64,000 nt of DNA from Pseudonocardiales bacterium (GCA_023252195.1 JAHEXI010000001.1:558001-622000); one strand, 5' to 3'. Counted from the stretch's first letter, positions 8,607 to 17,462 are shown. Numbers and translations: made by a program. Notes: generated from the letters alone by a model not told the origin.

Positions 8607-9740
8607 GTGCCCAAGCTGGTGGTTCTGCTGGAGCAGCTGCTCGCACCGGTGCCGGGGGGGACCGGGCGGTACTCCCGCGAGCTGGCCGCGGCACTGGCCG
8701 CCACTGCGCCGGCCGGCTGGACGGTGGGCGGCGCGATAGCCCGGCACGCCGACCCCACCCCGGCGATCATCCCCGGAGTCGAGGGGCCACACCGGTTGCC
8801 ACTGCCACCCAAAGCGCTCGTCGCTGCCTGGGACTCCGGCGTCGCACTCTGGCCCGGTGGCGACACCGTGCACGCCCCGACGCCGCTGGCGCCACCGGGA
8901 CCCAACCGCGGCCGGGATCTGGTGGTCACGGTGCACGACACGGTGCCCTGGACCCATCCCGACGGGTTGACCCGGCGCGGGGTCGGCTGGCACCGCCGCA
9001 ATATCGGGCGCGCGGCTAGCCGGGCGGATGCCCTCGTGGTTCCCACCGCCGCGGTTGCCGACGACTTGCCGCGGCACGTGCCCTGCCAGGCTCGGCTGCA
9101 CGTGGTTGGCGAGGGGGTCAGCGCGGCCGTGACAAGCCTGCCGCCCGACGCCGCCGCCATCGCCACCCAGCTGCGGCTTCCGCCGCGATACGTGCTCGCG
9201 GTCGGCACCATCGAACCCCGCAAAGGGATCGATACGCTGCTCGCCGCGTTGGCTGCGCCGGATGCCCCGGATCTGCCGGTGGTACTGGTCGGCCAGCCAG
9301 GTTGGGGGCAGGTCGATCCGGCCGCACTGGCGCGGCGATGCGGGCTGGACCCCGCCCGGGTGCAGGTGTTGGGCCGGATCGCCGACGCTGAGCTAGCCGT
9401 CGTGCTGCACGGTGCAGCGGTGCTCGCGGCGCCGAGCCTGGCTGAGGGTTTCGGCCTGCCGGTGCTGGAAGCGATGGCTGCCGGCGTACCGGTCGTGCAT
9501 TCCGATGCCCCCGCGCTCGTCGAGGTAGCCGGGGACGCCGGTGTCGTGGTCGCCCGCAATGACCCCGCGGCGCTGGCCACCGCCCTGCGCGTGGTGGCGT
9601 CGGACCCCGCCACGATGCAGGCCATGCGTGCCGCGGGTCGGCGTCGAGCGGAGCAGTTCAGCTGGGAACGTACCGCCCGCCGGGTGTGGTCGGTGCACCT
9701 CGAGATACGCCAGTCACGAGTACGCACAGTGATCTCTTAG
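8607..9740 (+). CDS. Family 4 glycosyltransferase
   Basis: This is a GT-B transferase of 377 residues. It starts VPKLVVLLEQLLAPVPGGTGRY, has YVLAVGTIEPRKGIDTLL at the start of domain two, and the donor-site motif LAEGFGLPVLEAMAAG (E-x7-E). GTG 8607 is chosen because upstream residues are Arg-rich and look untranslated. It is first of three same-strand transferase genes (next 10 bp away), so it likely forms an operon with the genes at 9750 and 10956. It resembles GT4 mannosyl or rhamnosyl transferases; donor and acceptor are unknown. Confidence 0.87.
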   Translation: MPKLVVLLEQLLAPVPGGTGRYSRELAAALAATAPAGWTVGGAIARHADPTPAIIPGVEGPHRLPLPPKALVAAWDSGVALWPGGDTVHAPTPLAPPGPNRGRDLVVTVHDTVPWTHPDGLTRRGVGWHRRNIGRAASRADALVVPTAAVADDLPRHVPCQARLHVVGEGVSAAVTSLPPDAAAIATQLRLPPRYVLAVGTIEPRKGIDTLLAALAAPDAPDLPVVLVGQPGWGQVDPAALARRCGLDPARVQVLGRIADAELAVVLHGAAVLAAPSLAEGFGLPVLEAMAAGVPVVHSDAPALVEVAGDAGVVVARNDPAALATALRVVASDPATMQAMRAAGRRRAEQFSWERTARRVWSVHLEIRQSRVRTVIS

Positions 9741-9749
9741 GCTCCCTGC

Positions 9750-10919
9750 GTGTTCACCGAGCCACGGGTGCTCATCGACGCGACGGCGGTCCCAGCAGAC
9801 CGTGGTGGCGTCGGTCGCTACGTGGATTGCTTGGTCGCGGCGCTGGATGCAGACGGTGCCGCGCCGATGGTGGTGTGCCAACCGCGGGACGCGCAGCTCT
9901 ACGCCACGCTGGCCCCGCACGCCGACGTGCTGCCTGCCGTGGAGCGCCTCGTCGCCCGGACCGCGCGGCTGACCTGGGAGCAGACCACCCTGCCCTGGCT
10001 GGTCCGGCGCTTGCGTGTCGATGTGCTGCACTGCCCGCACTACACAATGCCGCTGACCACCCCGGTGGCCACGGTGGTCACCTTGCACGACGCGACGTTC
10101 TTCACCGACCCGAAAGTGCACTCGCCGGTCAAGGCGCGCTTCTTCCGAGCCTGGACGCGGACCTCGCTGCGCAGGGCCGATGTGTGCGTGGTGCCCAGCG
10201 CGTCGACGGCCCGCGAGCTGAGACGCGTCGCCAGCGCGGACGTCGCCCGGAATGTGGACAGCCTGCACGTGGTGCACCACGGGGTGGATGCCGACCGCTT
10301 CCACCCTCCGTCGCCGGAGGAGATCACCGTTGTCCGGCACCGGCTGAGCCTGGACGCCGGCCCCTACGTGGCTTTTCTCGGAGCACTTGAGCCGCGCAAG
10401 AACGTGCCGGCGTTGATCCGTGGGTTCGCCCGGGCAAGTCAGATCCGGGCCGGCCGGCCCGACCTGGCCGCTCTGGTACTGGCTGGGCAGCCAGGCTGGG
10501 ATAGCCAGGTTGAGCGCGAGCTGCAGGCCGTGCCGCACCGCGTTCGGGTGATCCGGGCCGGCTACCTCCCGCTGGCTGAGCTGTCCGGGTTCCTCGGTGG
10601 CGCTGCCGTGGTGACCTACCCGTCGTTGGGGGAGGGATTCGGGCTGCCGGTGCTGGAGGCGATGGCAGCCGGCGCCGCCGTGCTGACCACCCGGCGGCTG
10701 TCCTTGCCCGAGGTCGGCGGGGATGCGGTGGCCTACTGCGGCATCGACGCCAATGACATCGCCGCAGGTATTGTCGAACTGCTCGATGACCCAGCTCGCC
10801 GGGCGGAGCTGTCGGCGGCCGCGCAGCGGCGCGCCAAGGACTTCTCCTGGGCGGCGAGCGCGACGCTGCACCGGGAGGGTTACAGCCACGCCGTGGCGGC
10901 GCGCCGCCGGTCCCGCTAG
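9750..10919 (+). CDS. Family 4 glycosyltransferase
   Basis: This 389-residue GT-B transferase begins PRVLIDATAVPADRGGVGRY. It has a long first domain with HCPHYTMPL and TLHDATFF, then YVAFLGALEPRKNVPAL and the donor motif LGEGFGLPVLEAMAAG. GTG 9750 lies 10 bp after the previous stop and 37 bp separates it from the WbbL-like gene, so one transcript is likely. It is clearly paralogous to the GT4 genes at 3338 and 8607, so the cluster probably grew by duplication. The sugar is not known. Confidence 0.87.
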   Translation: MFTEPRVLIDATAVPADRGGVGRYVDCLVAALDADGAAPMVVCQPRDAQLYATLAPHADVLPAVERLVARTARLTWEQTTLPWLVRRLRVDVLHCPHYTMPLTTPVATVVTLHDATFFTDPKVHSPVKARFFRAWTRTSLRRADVCVVPSASTARELRRVASADVARNVDSLHVVHHGVDADRFHPPSPEEITVVRHRLSLDAGPYVAFLGALEPRKNVPALIRGFARASQIRAGRPDLAALVLAGQPGWDSQVERELQAVPHRVRVIRAGYLPLAELSGFLGGAAVVTYPSLGEGFGLPVLEAMAAGAAVLTTRRLSLPEVGGDAVAYCGIDANDIAAGIVELLDDPARRAELSAAAQRRAKDFSWAASATLHREGYSHAVAARRRSR

Positions 10920-10955
10920 CCCGCTCGCGCACACCGGGGTGCAGAATCGAACGCC

Positions 10956-11828
10956 GTGCCCCCCCGCGATGCCTATGGTCAGGACCTGGCGGTCGTCACG
11001 GTGACCTACTCACCCGGCGAGACCCTGGACACGTTCCTGGACTCGGTGGTCAAGGCCACCAGCCGGCCGCTGCGAGTGCTGCTGGTCGACAACGGCTCCA
11101 CCGACGGAGCTCCGGAGCGCGCGATCCGCCGTGATGGTGTGCGCCTGCTGCGCATCGGGGAGAACGTCGGATACGGCACTGCCGCCAACCGTGGGGTCGC
11201 CGAGTTGGGGCCCGAGGTGGGTTGGGTGGTCGTGGCCAACCCGGACATCGAGTGGCACCCGGGCAGCCTCGACGAGCTGCTCGAGGCCGCGCAGCGGTGG
11301 CCCCGAGCGGGGGCGCTGGGACCGCTGATCCGGCAACCGGACGCGACGGTGTACCCGTCGGCGCGGCTGCTGCCTGCGCTGGGCCGCGGCATCGGGCACG
11401 CGGTACTCGGTCCGATCTGGTCGAGCAACCCATGGACCACGGCTTACCGGCAGTCCGACACCGCCCTGGGTGAGCGGACCGCTCAGTGGTTGTCCGGGTC
11501 ATGCCTGCTGCTACGCCGGACCGCATTCGAGTCCGTCGGCGGGTTCGACTCCCGCTACTTCATGTACTTCGAGGACGTCGACCTCGGCGACCGGCTGGGT
11601 CGCGCCGGGTGGCTCAACGTCTACGTGCCCAGCGCGGAAGTCACCCACCTTGGCGGGCACGCCACCAGTCGCGTCTCCGAGACGATGCTCGTCGAGCACC
11701 ATCGCAGCACTTACCGTTACCTTGCTGACCGCCATCCCGGCCCGCTGTATGCCCCGCTGCGGCTGGCATTGCGAGCTGGTCTGGCCGGCCGGCTACAGCT
11801 GGTGGGACGCGCTGGCCGGCGCCGGTAG
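10956..11828 (+). CDS. wbbL: WbbL-like rhamnosyltransferase (GT2)
   Basis: In mycobacteria WbbL transfers rhamnose from dTDP-rhamnose to GlcNAc-diphosphodecaprenol, making the linker between peptidoglycan and arabinogalactan. This 290-residue protein has VTVTYSPGETLDTFLDS, LLVDNGSTDGAPERA, WVVVANPDIEWHPGS and YFMYFEDVDLGDRLGRAGW. Its C-terminus (THLGGHATSR, ADRHPGPLYAPLRLALR) closely follows the M. tuberculosis protein as I recall it. In mycobacteria it lies between rmlD and the mannose guanylyltransferase. Here it keeps that order but is separated from both by inserted genes. The start is GTG 10956. Confidence 0.85.
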   Translation: MPPRDAYGQDLAVVTVTYSPGETLDTFLDSVVKATSRPLRVLLVDNGSTDGAPERAIRRDGVRLLRIGENVGYGTAANRGVAELGPEVGWVVVANPDIEWHPGSLDELLEAAQRWPRAGALGPLIRQPDATVYPSARLLPALGRGIGHAVLGPIWSSNPWTTAYRQSDTALGERTAQWLSGSCLLLRRTAFESVGGFDSRYFMYFEDVDLGDRLGRAGWLNVYVPSAEVTHLGGHATSRVSETMLVEHHRSTYRYLADRHPGPLYAPLRLALRAGLAGRLQLVGRAGRRR

Positions 11829-11888
11829 CTTCCTTTCGCCCGAAAAGCCTGCTTCGGTCTAAGATCGTCTTCTCTCGGGAGGCGCCGG

Positions 11889-12628
11889 ATGGACCGAAAC
11901 ATACGCACGGTGGACGACGTATTGCGGCTCCTGGACGGGCTGTTCGCGCCGGGGCCGACCGCTGGACAGCTGAGGCCGGCTCCTCCTGGTGGGACAGTTT
12001 CTACGCGGATCGCTCCAAGCCCGTGCCGTTCTTCGTGGCGAAACCGGACGAGAACCTCGTCTCCTACCTCGACCGTAGCCTGATCACCCCGGGTCGTGCG
12101 CTCGACTTGGGCTGTGGCCCCGGCCGCAACGCCCTGCACCTCGCCTCGGCGGGATTCACGGTAGACGCCGTGGACCTCTCCCCGGCGGCCATCGCCTGGG
12201 CGTAGGACCGCGCCCGCGATGCGGACGCCGAGGTCCACTTTCTCTGCGGCGACGCCTTCGCCCTCACCGCGACCGGCCTGGGCGGCCCGTATGACCTGAT
12301 CTACGATTCCGGCTGCTTTCACCACTTGCCACCCCACCGCCGCATCAGCTACCTGGCCTTGCTCGATCGGTCCCTCGCCCCCGGCGGCCATCTCGCCCTC
12401 ACCTGCTTCGCGGCGGGCGAGATGGGTTCCGAGCTGCCCGACGCCGACTTCTACCGCCACTCCCGCTTGGAAGGCGGCGTCGCCTACACGCCGGAATCCC
12501 TGCGCTGGATCGTCTCGCACCTGACGGAAGTGGAACTGCGCCGCATGCGTGACGAGCCACCCGAGTCACGCTGTTTCGGCGAGCCTTTTCTCTGGACGGC
12601 CCTGTTACGCCACGACGCTGCGCGCTAA
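11889..12628 (+). pseudogene. SAM-dependent methyltransferase, frameshift plus nonsense
   Basis: This is a class I methyltransferase broken twice. The first frame starts at ATG 11889 (MDRNIRTVDDVLRLLDGLF). Near 11955-11965 the reading must shift by one missing base to continue as DRWTAEAGSSWWDSFYADRSK. It then runs to the SAM motif ALDLGCGPGRNALHLASAGF and is stopped by an in-frame TAG at 12203-12205. After that stop the same frame continues with family sequence (YDLIYDSGCFHHLPPHRR) to 12628. Two separate lesions argue for decay rather than one sequencing error. The codons still look gene-like, so inactivation is probably recent. Confidence 0.8.
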
Positions 12629-12824
12629 GCCCTTGGAAGAGCAGCTCATCTGGGCACCGTGAGGTTTGAACGCCACCAAGCCACCTGCGCACCGGCTCGA
12701 ACAACGCTCCGAGAGTTCGGTGAGCAGAACAAGCCGAAGACCTGTGGATCTGTACCGTAGGCGAAGCTGACCCCAGCAGATGTACGAGGAGACCGGCGAA
12801 GACGGCAAACGCCAGTACGCGTCG

Positions 12825-13040
12825 CGTCACCCGCCCGCGTAGCGATGGAAACGTCGCGTCGAGCAAGTGTCCGTGGTGAACGCTCGCGTCGAGTGTGAGG
12901 TTGCGGCGGGCGTAGCCAAGAGCGCGGGGATCGACGTCGCTGGCGTGCGTCTCCACTCCCGGGACCGCACGGGCCACGATGCTGGCGATCGGCGCCGTTC
13001 CCGCGCACGAGCACCGGATCACCTCCGGTCGAGCATATGG
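12825..13040 (-). pseudogene. Remnant of a PrmC/HemK-like methyltransferase
   Basis: About 70 minus-strand codons resemble the SAM-binding core of release-factor glutamine methyltransferase relatives. Examples are ASIVARAVPGVETHASDVDP followed by RALGYARRNL and HHGHLLDA. No start, no catalytic NPPY motif and no continuation of the family are visible on either side, so it is a fragment. The flanking sequence 12629-12824 shows no other gene. It adds to the decayed character of this island. Confidence 0.5.
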
Positions 13041-13057
13041 GATCTGGCAGAACAAGA

Positions 13058-13684
13058 TCATCCTTGGGCATAGGCGATAACACCGTGGTCCGCGAGTCGT
13101 CTCCGGAGGGCTGTGCGCACGGCCGGCCACTCCGGCGCGATGACGCTGTACCACGCGGTATCGCGCCAGCCGTCGGGAATTTTCATGTGCCGGCGGTGAA
13201 TTCCCTCGAACTGCGCGGGAAGCGCTTCCATGGCGGCGCGTGAGCGTGCGTTGCGCGCGTCGGTCTTGAGTTCGACGCGCTCACAGTCGAGTGTGTCGAA
13301 GGCGTGGGCGAAGAGCAGCAGCTTGGTTTCGACGTTCGCTCCGGTGCGCCACCAGGACTTACCGATCCAGGTCCAGCCGATCTCGAGCCCGTGGTGCTCG
13401 GGCCGCAGGGCCAGGTATCGGGTGCTGCCGATCGGCGCGCCGCTGCGGCGCTCGATGATCGCCCAGCCGCCCTCCGTGCCTTCCTCGGTGGCGGTGAGGG
13501 CCTCCTGCATCCAGCGATGAAAACGCGCCCGGTTCTCGCAGGCGTTGGGGAAGGCCGTCAGGTACCGCCACACGTCCAGGTCCTGGCCCGCAGCGAACAG
13601 GCCGTCTTCGTGCGTGCTCGCGAGTGGCTCGACCATTACGAGCTCGCCCTCGATGCGCTCGGTCAGACGTGGCCACCTACTCAT
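13058..13684 (-). CDS. GNAT-family N-acetyltransferase
   Basis: This 208-residue protein is of the RimJ/RimL (Acetyltransf_3) type. It starts LTERIEGELVMVEPLASTHEDGL, then VWRYLTAFPN, GWAIIERRSGAPIGSTRYL, LEIGWTWIGKSWWRTGANVE and the end of the acetyl-CoA fold (LDCERVELKTDARNARSRAA). The substrate (a protein N-terminus, antibiotic or small amine) cannot be read. The frame is intact from ATG 13684, in contrast to its broken neighbours. It is transcribed alone on the minus strand. Confidence 0.85.
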   Translation of the reverse strand: MSRWPRLTERIEGELVMVEPLASTHEDGLFAAGQDLDVWRYLTAFPNACENRARFHRWMQEALTATEEGTEGGWAIIERRSGAPIGSTRYLALRPEHHGLEIGWTWIGKSWWRTGANVETKLLLFAHAFDTLDCERVELKTDARNARSRAAMEALPAQFEGIHRRHMKIPDGWRDTAWYSVIAPEWPAVRTALRRRLADHGVIAYAQG

Positions 13685-13878
13685 GTCGGCCAGGATGACA
13701 GCGGAGGCCGAAGCAGCTGAAGACGTGGGCTAATCGGGTCTCGGGACGGGCCACCCGGTGAGGGATCCGGGTGCGGGCGCTCCGACGACCAATGTAAACG
13801 TCGAGGCACCATCGATCATGGCAACAGATCCTGCCCTGCTGCTGGGACCACTTCAGATGAAGCTGGTGGCGCGCCCGT

Positions 13879-14522
13879 TTACAACACTGACTCCGTTTCC
13901 GGGGCCGTTAAGCCCTCGGCCGCGTTCGGGGCGACGCCGGCAAGGTCGAGGCGGGGGGACATGTCTAGATCGAATTTGCCCGTTAGGTTCACATGGGTCC
14001 AGAACAGCGGGGTCAGCGTGCGCCGGTCGGCCTCGGTCATCCGGCTGGCCCAGTCCGGTTCGGACAGGACGCGTTCGACCAGGACCGTGTGGAGGTGCAC
14101 GAGCGCGGCCTGCAAGAGGTGAAGCGCGAGCATCGAGACCTCGGCGTGCTCGCGGTCCGGGCCGGTCATGACGCATCCGAGTTCTTCCAGCGCCTGGTAG
14201 GTGGGGTGCTTGGGGCCGCCGCCTCGAGTGAACCGGCAGCGCTATTGACCAGCCGGGAGATTTGCCCATACGTCGGTGGTTCCGGCTGCAACGCTCGGCC
14301 GCGTGCGATCACCGCGCTCCGCAGCGGCTCGCGGCGGAACTCCGTTGGGCACAGCTCCCGTGACAGCCACCCCGCCAGCTCCACCCGATCAGCCTTCGTG
14401 CACTCGCTGAACCCCAGCCGGGTCCCACCAGTCTTGTTGGCCACCAGATCCCAGTCCGGCTTCACCAACGTCCAGGAAGCGATCAGGTCCTCAGGCTCCC
14501 ACTTGTGGCGCATGAGGTGCAC
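13879..14522 (-). mobile_element. Tn3-family transposase scar (internally deleted)
   Basis: Pieces of one TnpA are fused in order on the minus strand. The N-terminal piece (from ATG 14522) has HKWEPEDLIASWTLVKPDW and DLVANKTGGTRLGF. It jumps to a later N-terminal segment (AGWLSRELCPTEFRREPLR). After a frame change comes RFTRGGGPKHPTYQALEELG, then another deletion, then the C-terminus EHAEVSMLALHLLQAALVH and LTPLFWTHVN, ending at 13879. A full transposase is near 1000 residues, so most of it, including the catalytic core, is gone. Terminal 38-bp repeats were not identified. It marks a past insertion in this island. Confidence 0.75.
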
Positions 14523-14619
14523 AACGCGTGGCCGCCGGAAGGGGCTCAGCTACCTTGCACTTCGGCGTAGCTTCGGTATTCCCGGGCCATGTAGCGGCGT
14601 GAGGCGAAACAGGCTAGTA

Positions 14620-14635
14620 TCGAACATATGTTCGA
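14620..14635. promoter_or_regulatory. LexA (SOS) box over the HNH start codon
   Basis: TCGAACATATGTTCGA is a perfect match to the actinobacterial SOS box TCGAAC-N4-GTTCGA. It is the core of a larger perfect 32-bp palindrome (14612-14643) centred on 14627/14628. The ATG of the DUF222-HNH gene (14628-14630) lies in its centre. In mycobacteria several 13E12-family genes are LexA-regulated (known), so SOS induction of the following gene is likely. Confidence 0.85.
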
Positions 14636-16232
14636 TACTAGCCTCGACGAAGAGGTCGCCTCCGTGGGTGCCCCAGTCGGCGAGGACTGGTTCGATCCCG
14701 CCTGGCTCGATCAGGCGCCGGCACCGGAGGACACCGGTCAAGTGCCGATGGCGCAATGTGCCCCGTCGGGGTGGCTGGCGCTGGAGCTGGATCACGGCAC
14801 GGTGGACCCAGAGAGATTGTCGGATGCGGAGCTGATCGACACCGTCGTCGGCTTCGAACGCGTGGCGGCGTGGGCGGGAGCCCGGCAAGCCGCGCTGCTC
14901 GCAGAGTTCGCCCGCCGCCGCCCGGATGACTCCTCGCAGCCAACCAGGTCGGACGTCCCGTCGCGGTGCAGCGAGTTCGCCTCCGACGAAATCGGGCTAG
15001 CGCTGCGCTTGTCGCGGACCACCGCAAGCAACCGGTTGGTGATGGCGCAGGTGTTGGTAGCCGATCTGCCCGGGACGTTAGCCGCGTGGGAGGCCGGGCA
15101 GCTAGACGTACTGAAGGTGCGGGCGATCACCGAGGCCAGCTACCTGCTGACGAGTGAGCAGGCGACGGCGTTAGAAGCACGGGTGCTACCCCGTGCTGGG
15201 CAGCAGACCGTGGCGCAGCTGCGGGCCGCGCTTGCTCGGGCGGTGTTGGTGATCGACCCGGACGGCGCCGAGGCCCGATACCGCGAACGGCGCAAGGACC
15301 GGCGGGTAGTCGTCTCCCCGGACGGGGAAGGCATGGCCTCGTTGTGGGCGCTGCTCTCCGCCCCGGATGCCACTGCGGCGTACCAGCGGTTGTGCCAGCT
15401 GGCCAGAAGGTTCGGCGCCGACGATCCACGCGGAATGGACGCCCGTCGTGCTGACCTCCTCGTTGACTTGCTGACCGGGCGACGATGCGCCGCCACCGGT
15501 GACTGCCCCTACGACTGCGACGGCCACTGCCAGGAGGCTTCCGCTGGTGACGCGTGCGCTGATGCAGAGGCCGGCGATGGTGCTACGGATGCCATGCCGG
15601 CGGGGCATGATCCCGCGCCTAGCGCGTGGGCGGAGGACTGCTGCGGCGCAACCCGCGGTGGCGCGGGCCCGGGTAAGCCGCTGGTGTCGGTGATCGTGCC
15701 GATCACAATGCTGCTCGGGCTTGATGAACAGCCCGCGGAGTTAGTCGGCTATGGCCCGATCCCCGCGTCGCTGGCCCGAGAGATCGCCGCCGAGGGAACG
15801 TGGCGACGGCTGCTGACTGACCCAGTATCGGGAACTCTGCTCGACTACGGCCGCACCACCTACATCCCCCCGCTCGGGTTGGCCGACTTCATCCGAGCGC
15901 GGGACGTCTACTGCAGGTTCCCGACCTGCCAGCAGCGCGCGGCCACCGCAGACCTTGATCACACCATCCCATATGAGGCCCGGAGCGGTTCGACCAGCGA
16001 GCACAACCTGCATGCCGGCTGCCGGCATCACCACCGGCTCAAGACCCACGCTGCCGGCTGGGATGTCGAGCAGCACCCCGACGGCCGGGTCACCTCCACC
16101 ACCCCAACCGGACACAAATACACCAGCTGGCCCTACGACTATCGCACCGATCCAGAGCCGCAACTGATCGCTGGCGGCGGCAGCGTTGGCGCTGGGCACG
16201 AGCCGCCCGATCCCGATCCTCCTCCCTTCTGA
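14628..16232 (+). CDS. DUF222 / 13E12-repeat HNH endonuclease
   Basis: This 534-residue protein has an N-terminal DUF222 domain (about 50-330, e.g. VVGFERVAAWAGARQAALLA and RLSRTTASNRLVMAQVL). A C-terminal HNH nuclease motif lies at about 428-475. There a CxxxxC (CRFPTC), the ADLDHTIPY Asp-His, an Asn (SEHNLHAGC) and a final His cluster (RHHHRLK) make the active site. A Cys-rich acidic insert sits near 290-330. Start ATG 14628 lies inside a LexA box, so the transcript may be leaderless or start just upstream. The family is multicopy in actinobacteria; its DNA role is unclear. The frame is intact and it closes the accessory island. Confidence 0.88.
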   Translation: MFDTSLDEEVASVGAPVGEDWFDPAWLDQAPAPEDTGQVPMAQCAPSGWLALELDHGTVDPERLSDAELIDTVVGFERVAAWAGARQAALLAEFARRRPDDSSQPTRSDVPSRCSEFASDEIGLALRLSRTTASNRLVMAQVLVADLPGTLAAWEAGQLDVLKVRAITEASYLLTSEQATALEARVLPRAGQQTVAQLRAALARAVLVIDPDGAEARYRERRKDRRVVVSPDGEGMASLWALLSAPDATAAYQRLCQLARRFGADDPRGMDARRADLLVDLLTGRRCAATGDCPYDCDGHCQEASAGDACADAEAGDGATDAMPAGHDPAPSAWAEDCCGATRGGAGPGKPLVSVIVPITMLLGLDEQPAELVGYGPIPASLAREIAAEGTWRRLLTDPVSGTLLDYGRTTYIPPLGLADFIRARDVYCRFPTCQQRAATADLDHTIPYEARSGSTSEHNLHAGCRHHHRLKTHAAGWDVEQHPDGRVTSTTPTGHKYTSWPYDYRTDPEPQLIAGGGSVGAGHEPPDPDPPPF

Positions 16233-16355
16233 CACGCAGGCCGGCAGCTCGGCGATGGCACGGTCTCGGGTGTCCCGCTGTACCGGTCCTCAGCGCGCAG
16301 CGACAGACTAGGTGCCATCCGCGATCAGGTGATGAACCTTCGAGGAGATGGTGCC

Positions 16356-17462
16356 GTGGTTTCGTGTCCTGGCGTCGCGCCGGTTGAGCCGTTGCCGGGT
16401 GTCGAGGCCGTAGTGCTGGTCGGGGGCCTGGGTACCCGGATGCGGCCGCTGACCCTGTCCGCACCTAAGCCCATGCTGCCCACCGCGGGTGTCCCGTTTC
16501 TCACCCACCTGCTGGGTCGGATCCGGGCCGCGGGAGTACGGCAGGTGGTGCTGGGCACCTCGTATCGCGCCGAAGTGTTCGCGACCCACTTCGGGAATGG
16601 GTCCACCCTGGGTCTGGAGTTGGACTACGTCGTCGAGGATGAGCCGTTGGGCACCGGCGGCGGCATCCGCAATGTCGCATCCAAGCTGACCGAGCCCGAC
16701 GTGTTGGTGTTCAACGGCGACGTGTTGTCCGGTCTGGATCCGGCGGAGGTGGTGCGAACTCATCGCAGTGCGAGGGCGGACGTCACGCTGCACCTCGTGC
16801 GGGTATCCGATCCGCGAGCATTCGGATGCGTGCCGACCAGCGCGGACGGCCGGGTGCTCGGATTCCTGGAGAAGAGCGACGACCCGCCGACCGACCTGAT
16901 CAACGCCGGCTGCTATGTGTTTCGCCGGGAGGTGATCGACTCGATCCCGGCCGGGCGTGCGGTGTCGGTGGAGCGCGAGACGTTTCCCGGATTGCTCGCG
17001 GCAGGTGCCCGGGTCCATGCCCACGTGGATGCTTCCTACTGGCTGGACCTGGGGACGCCCGCCGCTTTCGTACAGGGCTCGGCCGACCTGGTGCGAGGCA
17101 TGGTTGGCTCGCCCGCGTTGCCCGGACCCGTGGGGGAGGCCTTGCTGTTGTCCGGCGCTACCGTGCATCCCGACGCGCGAGTCGCGGATGGTTCGGTGGT
17201 GGGCGTGGACGTCGTGGTGCACCGCGGAGCGCAGGTGCTCGGCTCGGTGCTGATGGACCGTGCTCAGGTCGGTCCCGGCGCACACGTGCAGCGCAGTGTG
17301 CTGGGCATCGGCGCGCAGGTAGGTGCGGGGGCCGTACTGTACGACGCGGTGATCGGCGACGGTGCGGTAGTCGGGGCCCGCTGCGAGCTACGCAATGGCG
17401 TGCGGATCTGGCCGGGGGTCCTCCTTCCCGACGGCGGCGTGCGCTTCTCCGCCGATGTCTGA
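16356..17462 (+). CDS. manC: Mannose-1-phosphate guanylyltransferase
   Basis: This enzyme makes GDP-mannose from mannose-1-phosphate and GTP for mannan, lipoglycan and protein mannosylation. The 368-residue protein starts EAVVLVGGLGTRMRPLTLSA, with PKPMLPTAGVPFLTHLL, the nucleotide-binding DEPLGTGGGIRN, and VFNGDVLSG (metal Asp). Its C-terminus is a left-handed beta-helix of repeated isoleucine-patch hexapeptides (about 260-365). GTG 16356 is chosen because GAGGAG stands 8 nt upstream; GTG 16329 and ATG 16332 are in frame. It corresponds to M. tuberculosis Rv3264c, which has also been called manB or rmlA2. It overlaps the next gene by 8 bp. Confidence 0.88.
   Translation: MVSCPGVAPVEPLPGVEAVVLVGGLGTRMRPLTLSAPKPMLPTAGVPFLTHLLGRIRAAGVRQVVLGTSYRAEVFATHFGNGSTLGLELDYVVEDEPLGTGGGIRNVASKLTEPDVLVFNGDVLSGLDPAEVVRTHRSARADVTLHLVRVSDPRAFGCVPTSADGRVLGFLEKSDDPPTDLINAGCYVFRREVIDSIPAGRAVSVERETFPGLLAAGARVHAHVDASYWLDLGTPAAFVQGSADLVRGMVGSPALPGPVGEALLLSGATVHPDARVADGSVVGVDVVVHRGAQVLGSVLMDRAQVGPGAHVQRSVLGIGAQVGAGAVLYDAVIGDGAVVGARCELRNGVRIWPGVLLPDGGVRFSADV

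Noticed and set aside
8555-9727. 391-codon upstream extension of the minus-strand GT2 frame
   Set aside because: It is fully antisense to a well-supported GT4 gene, is low complexity and has no domain. The GT2 domain begins at 8554.
11717-12520. 267-codon minus-strand frame over the broken methyltransferase
   Set aside because: The sense strand carries clear methyltransferase motifs, while this frame has none.
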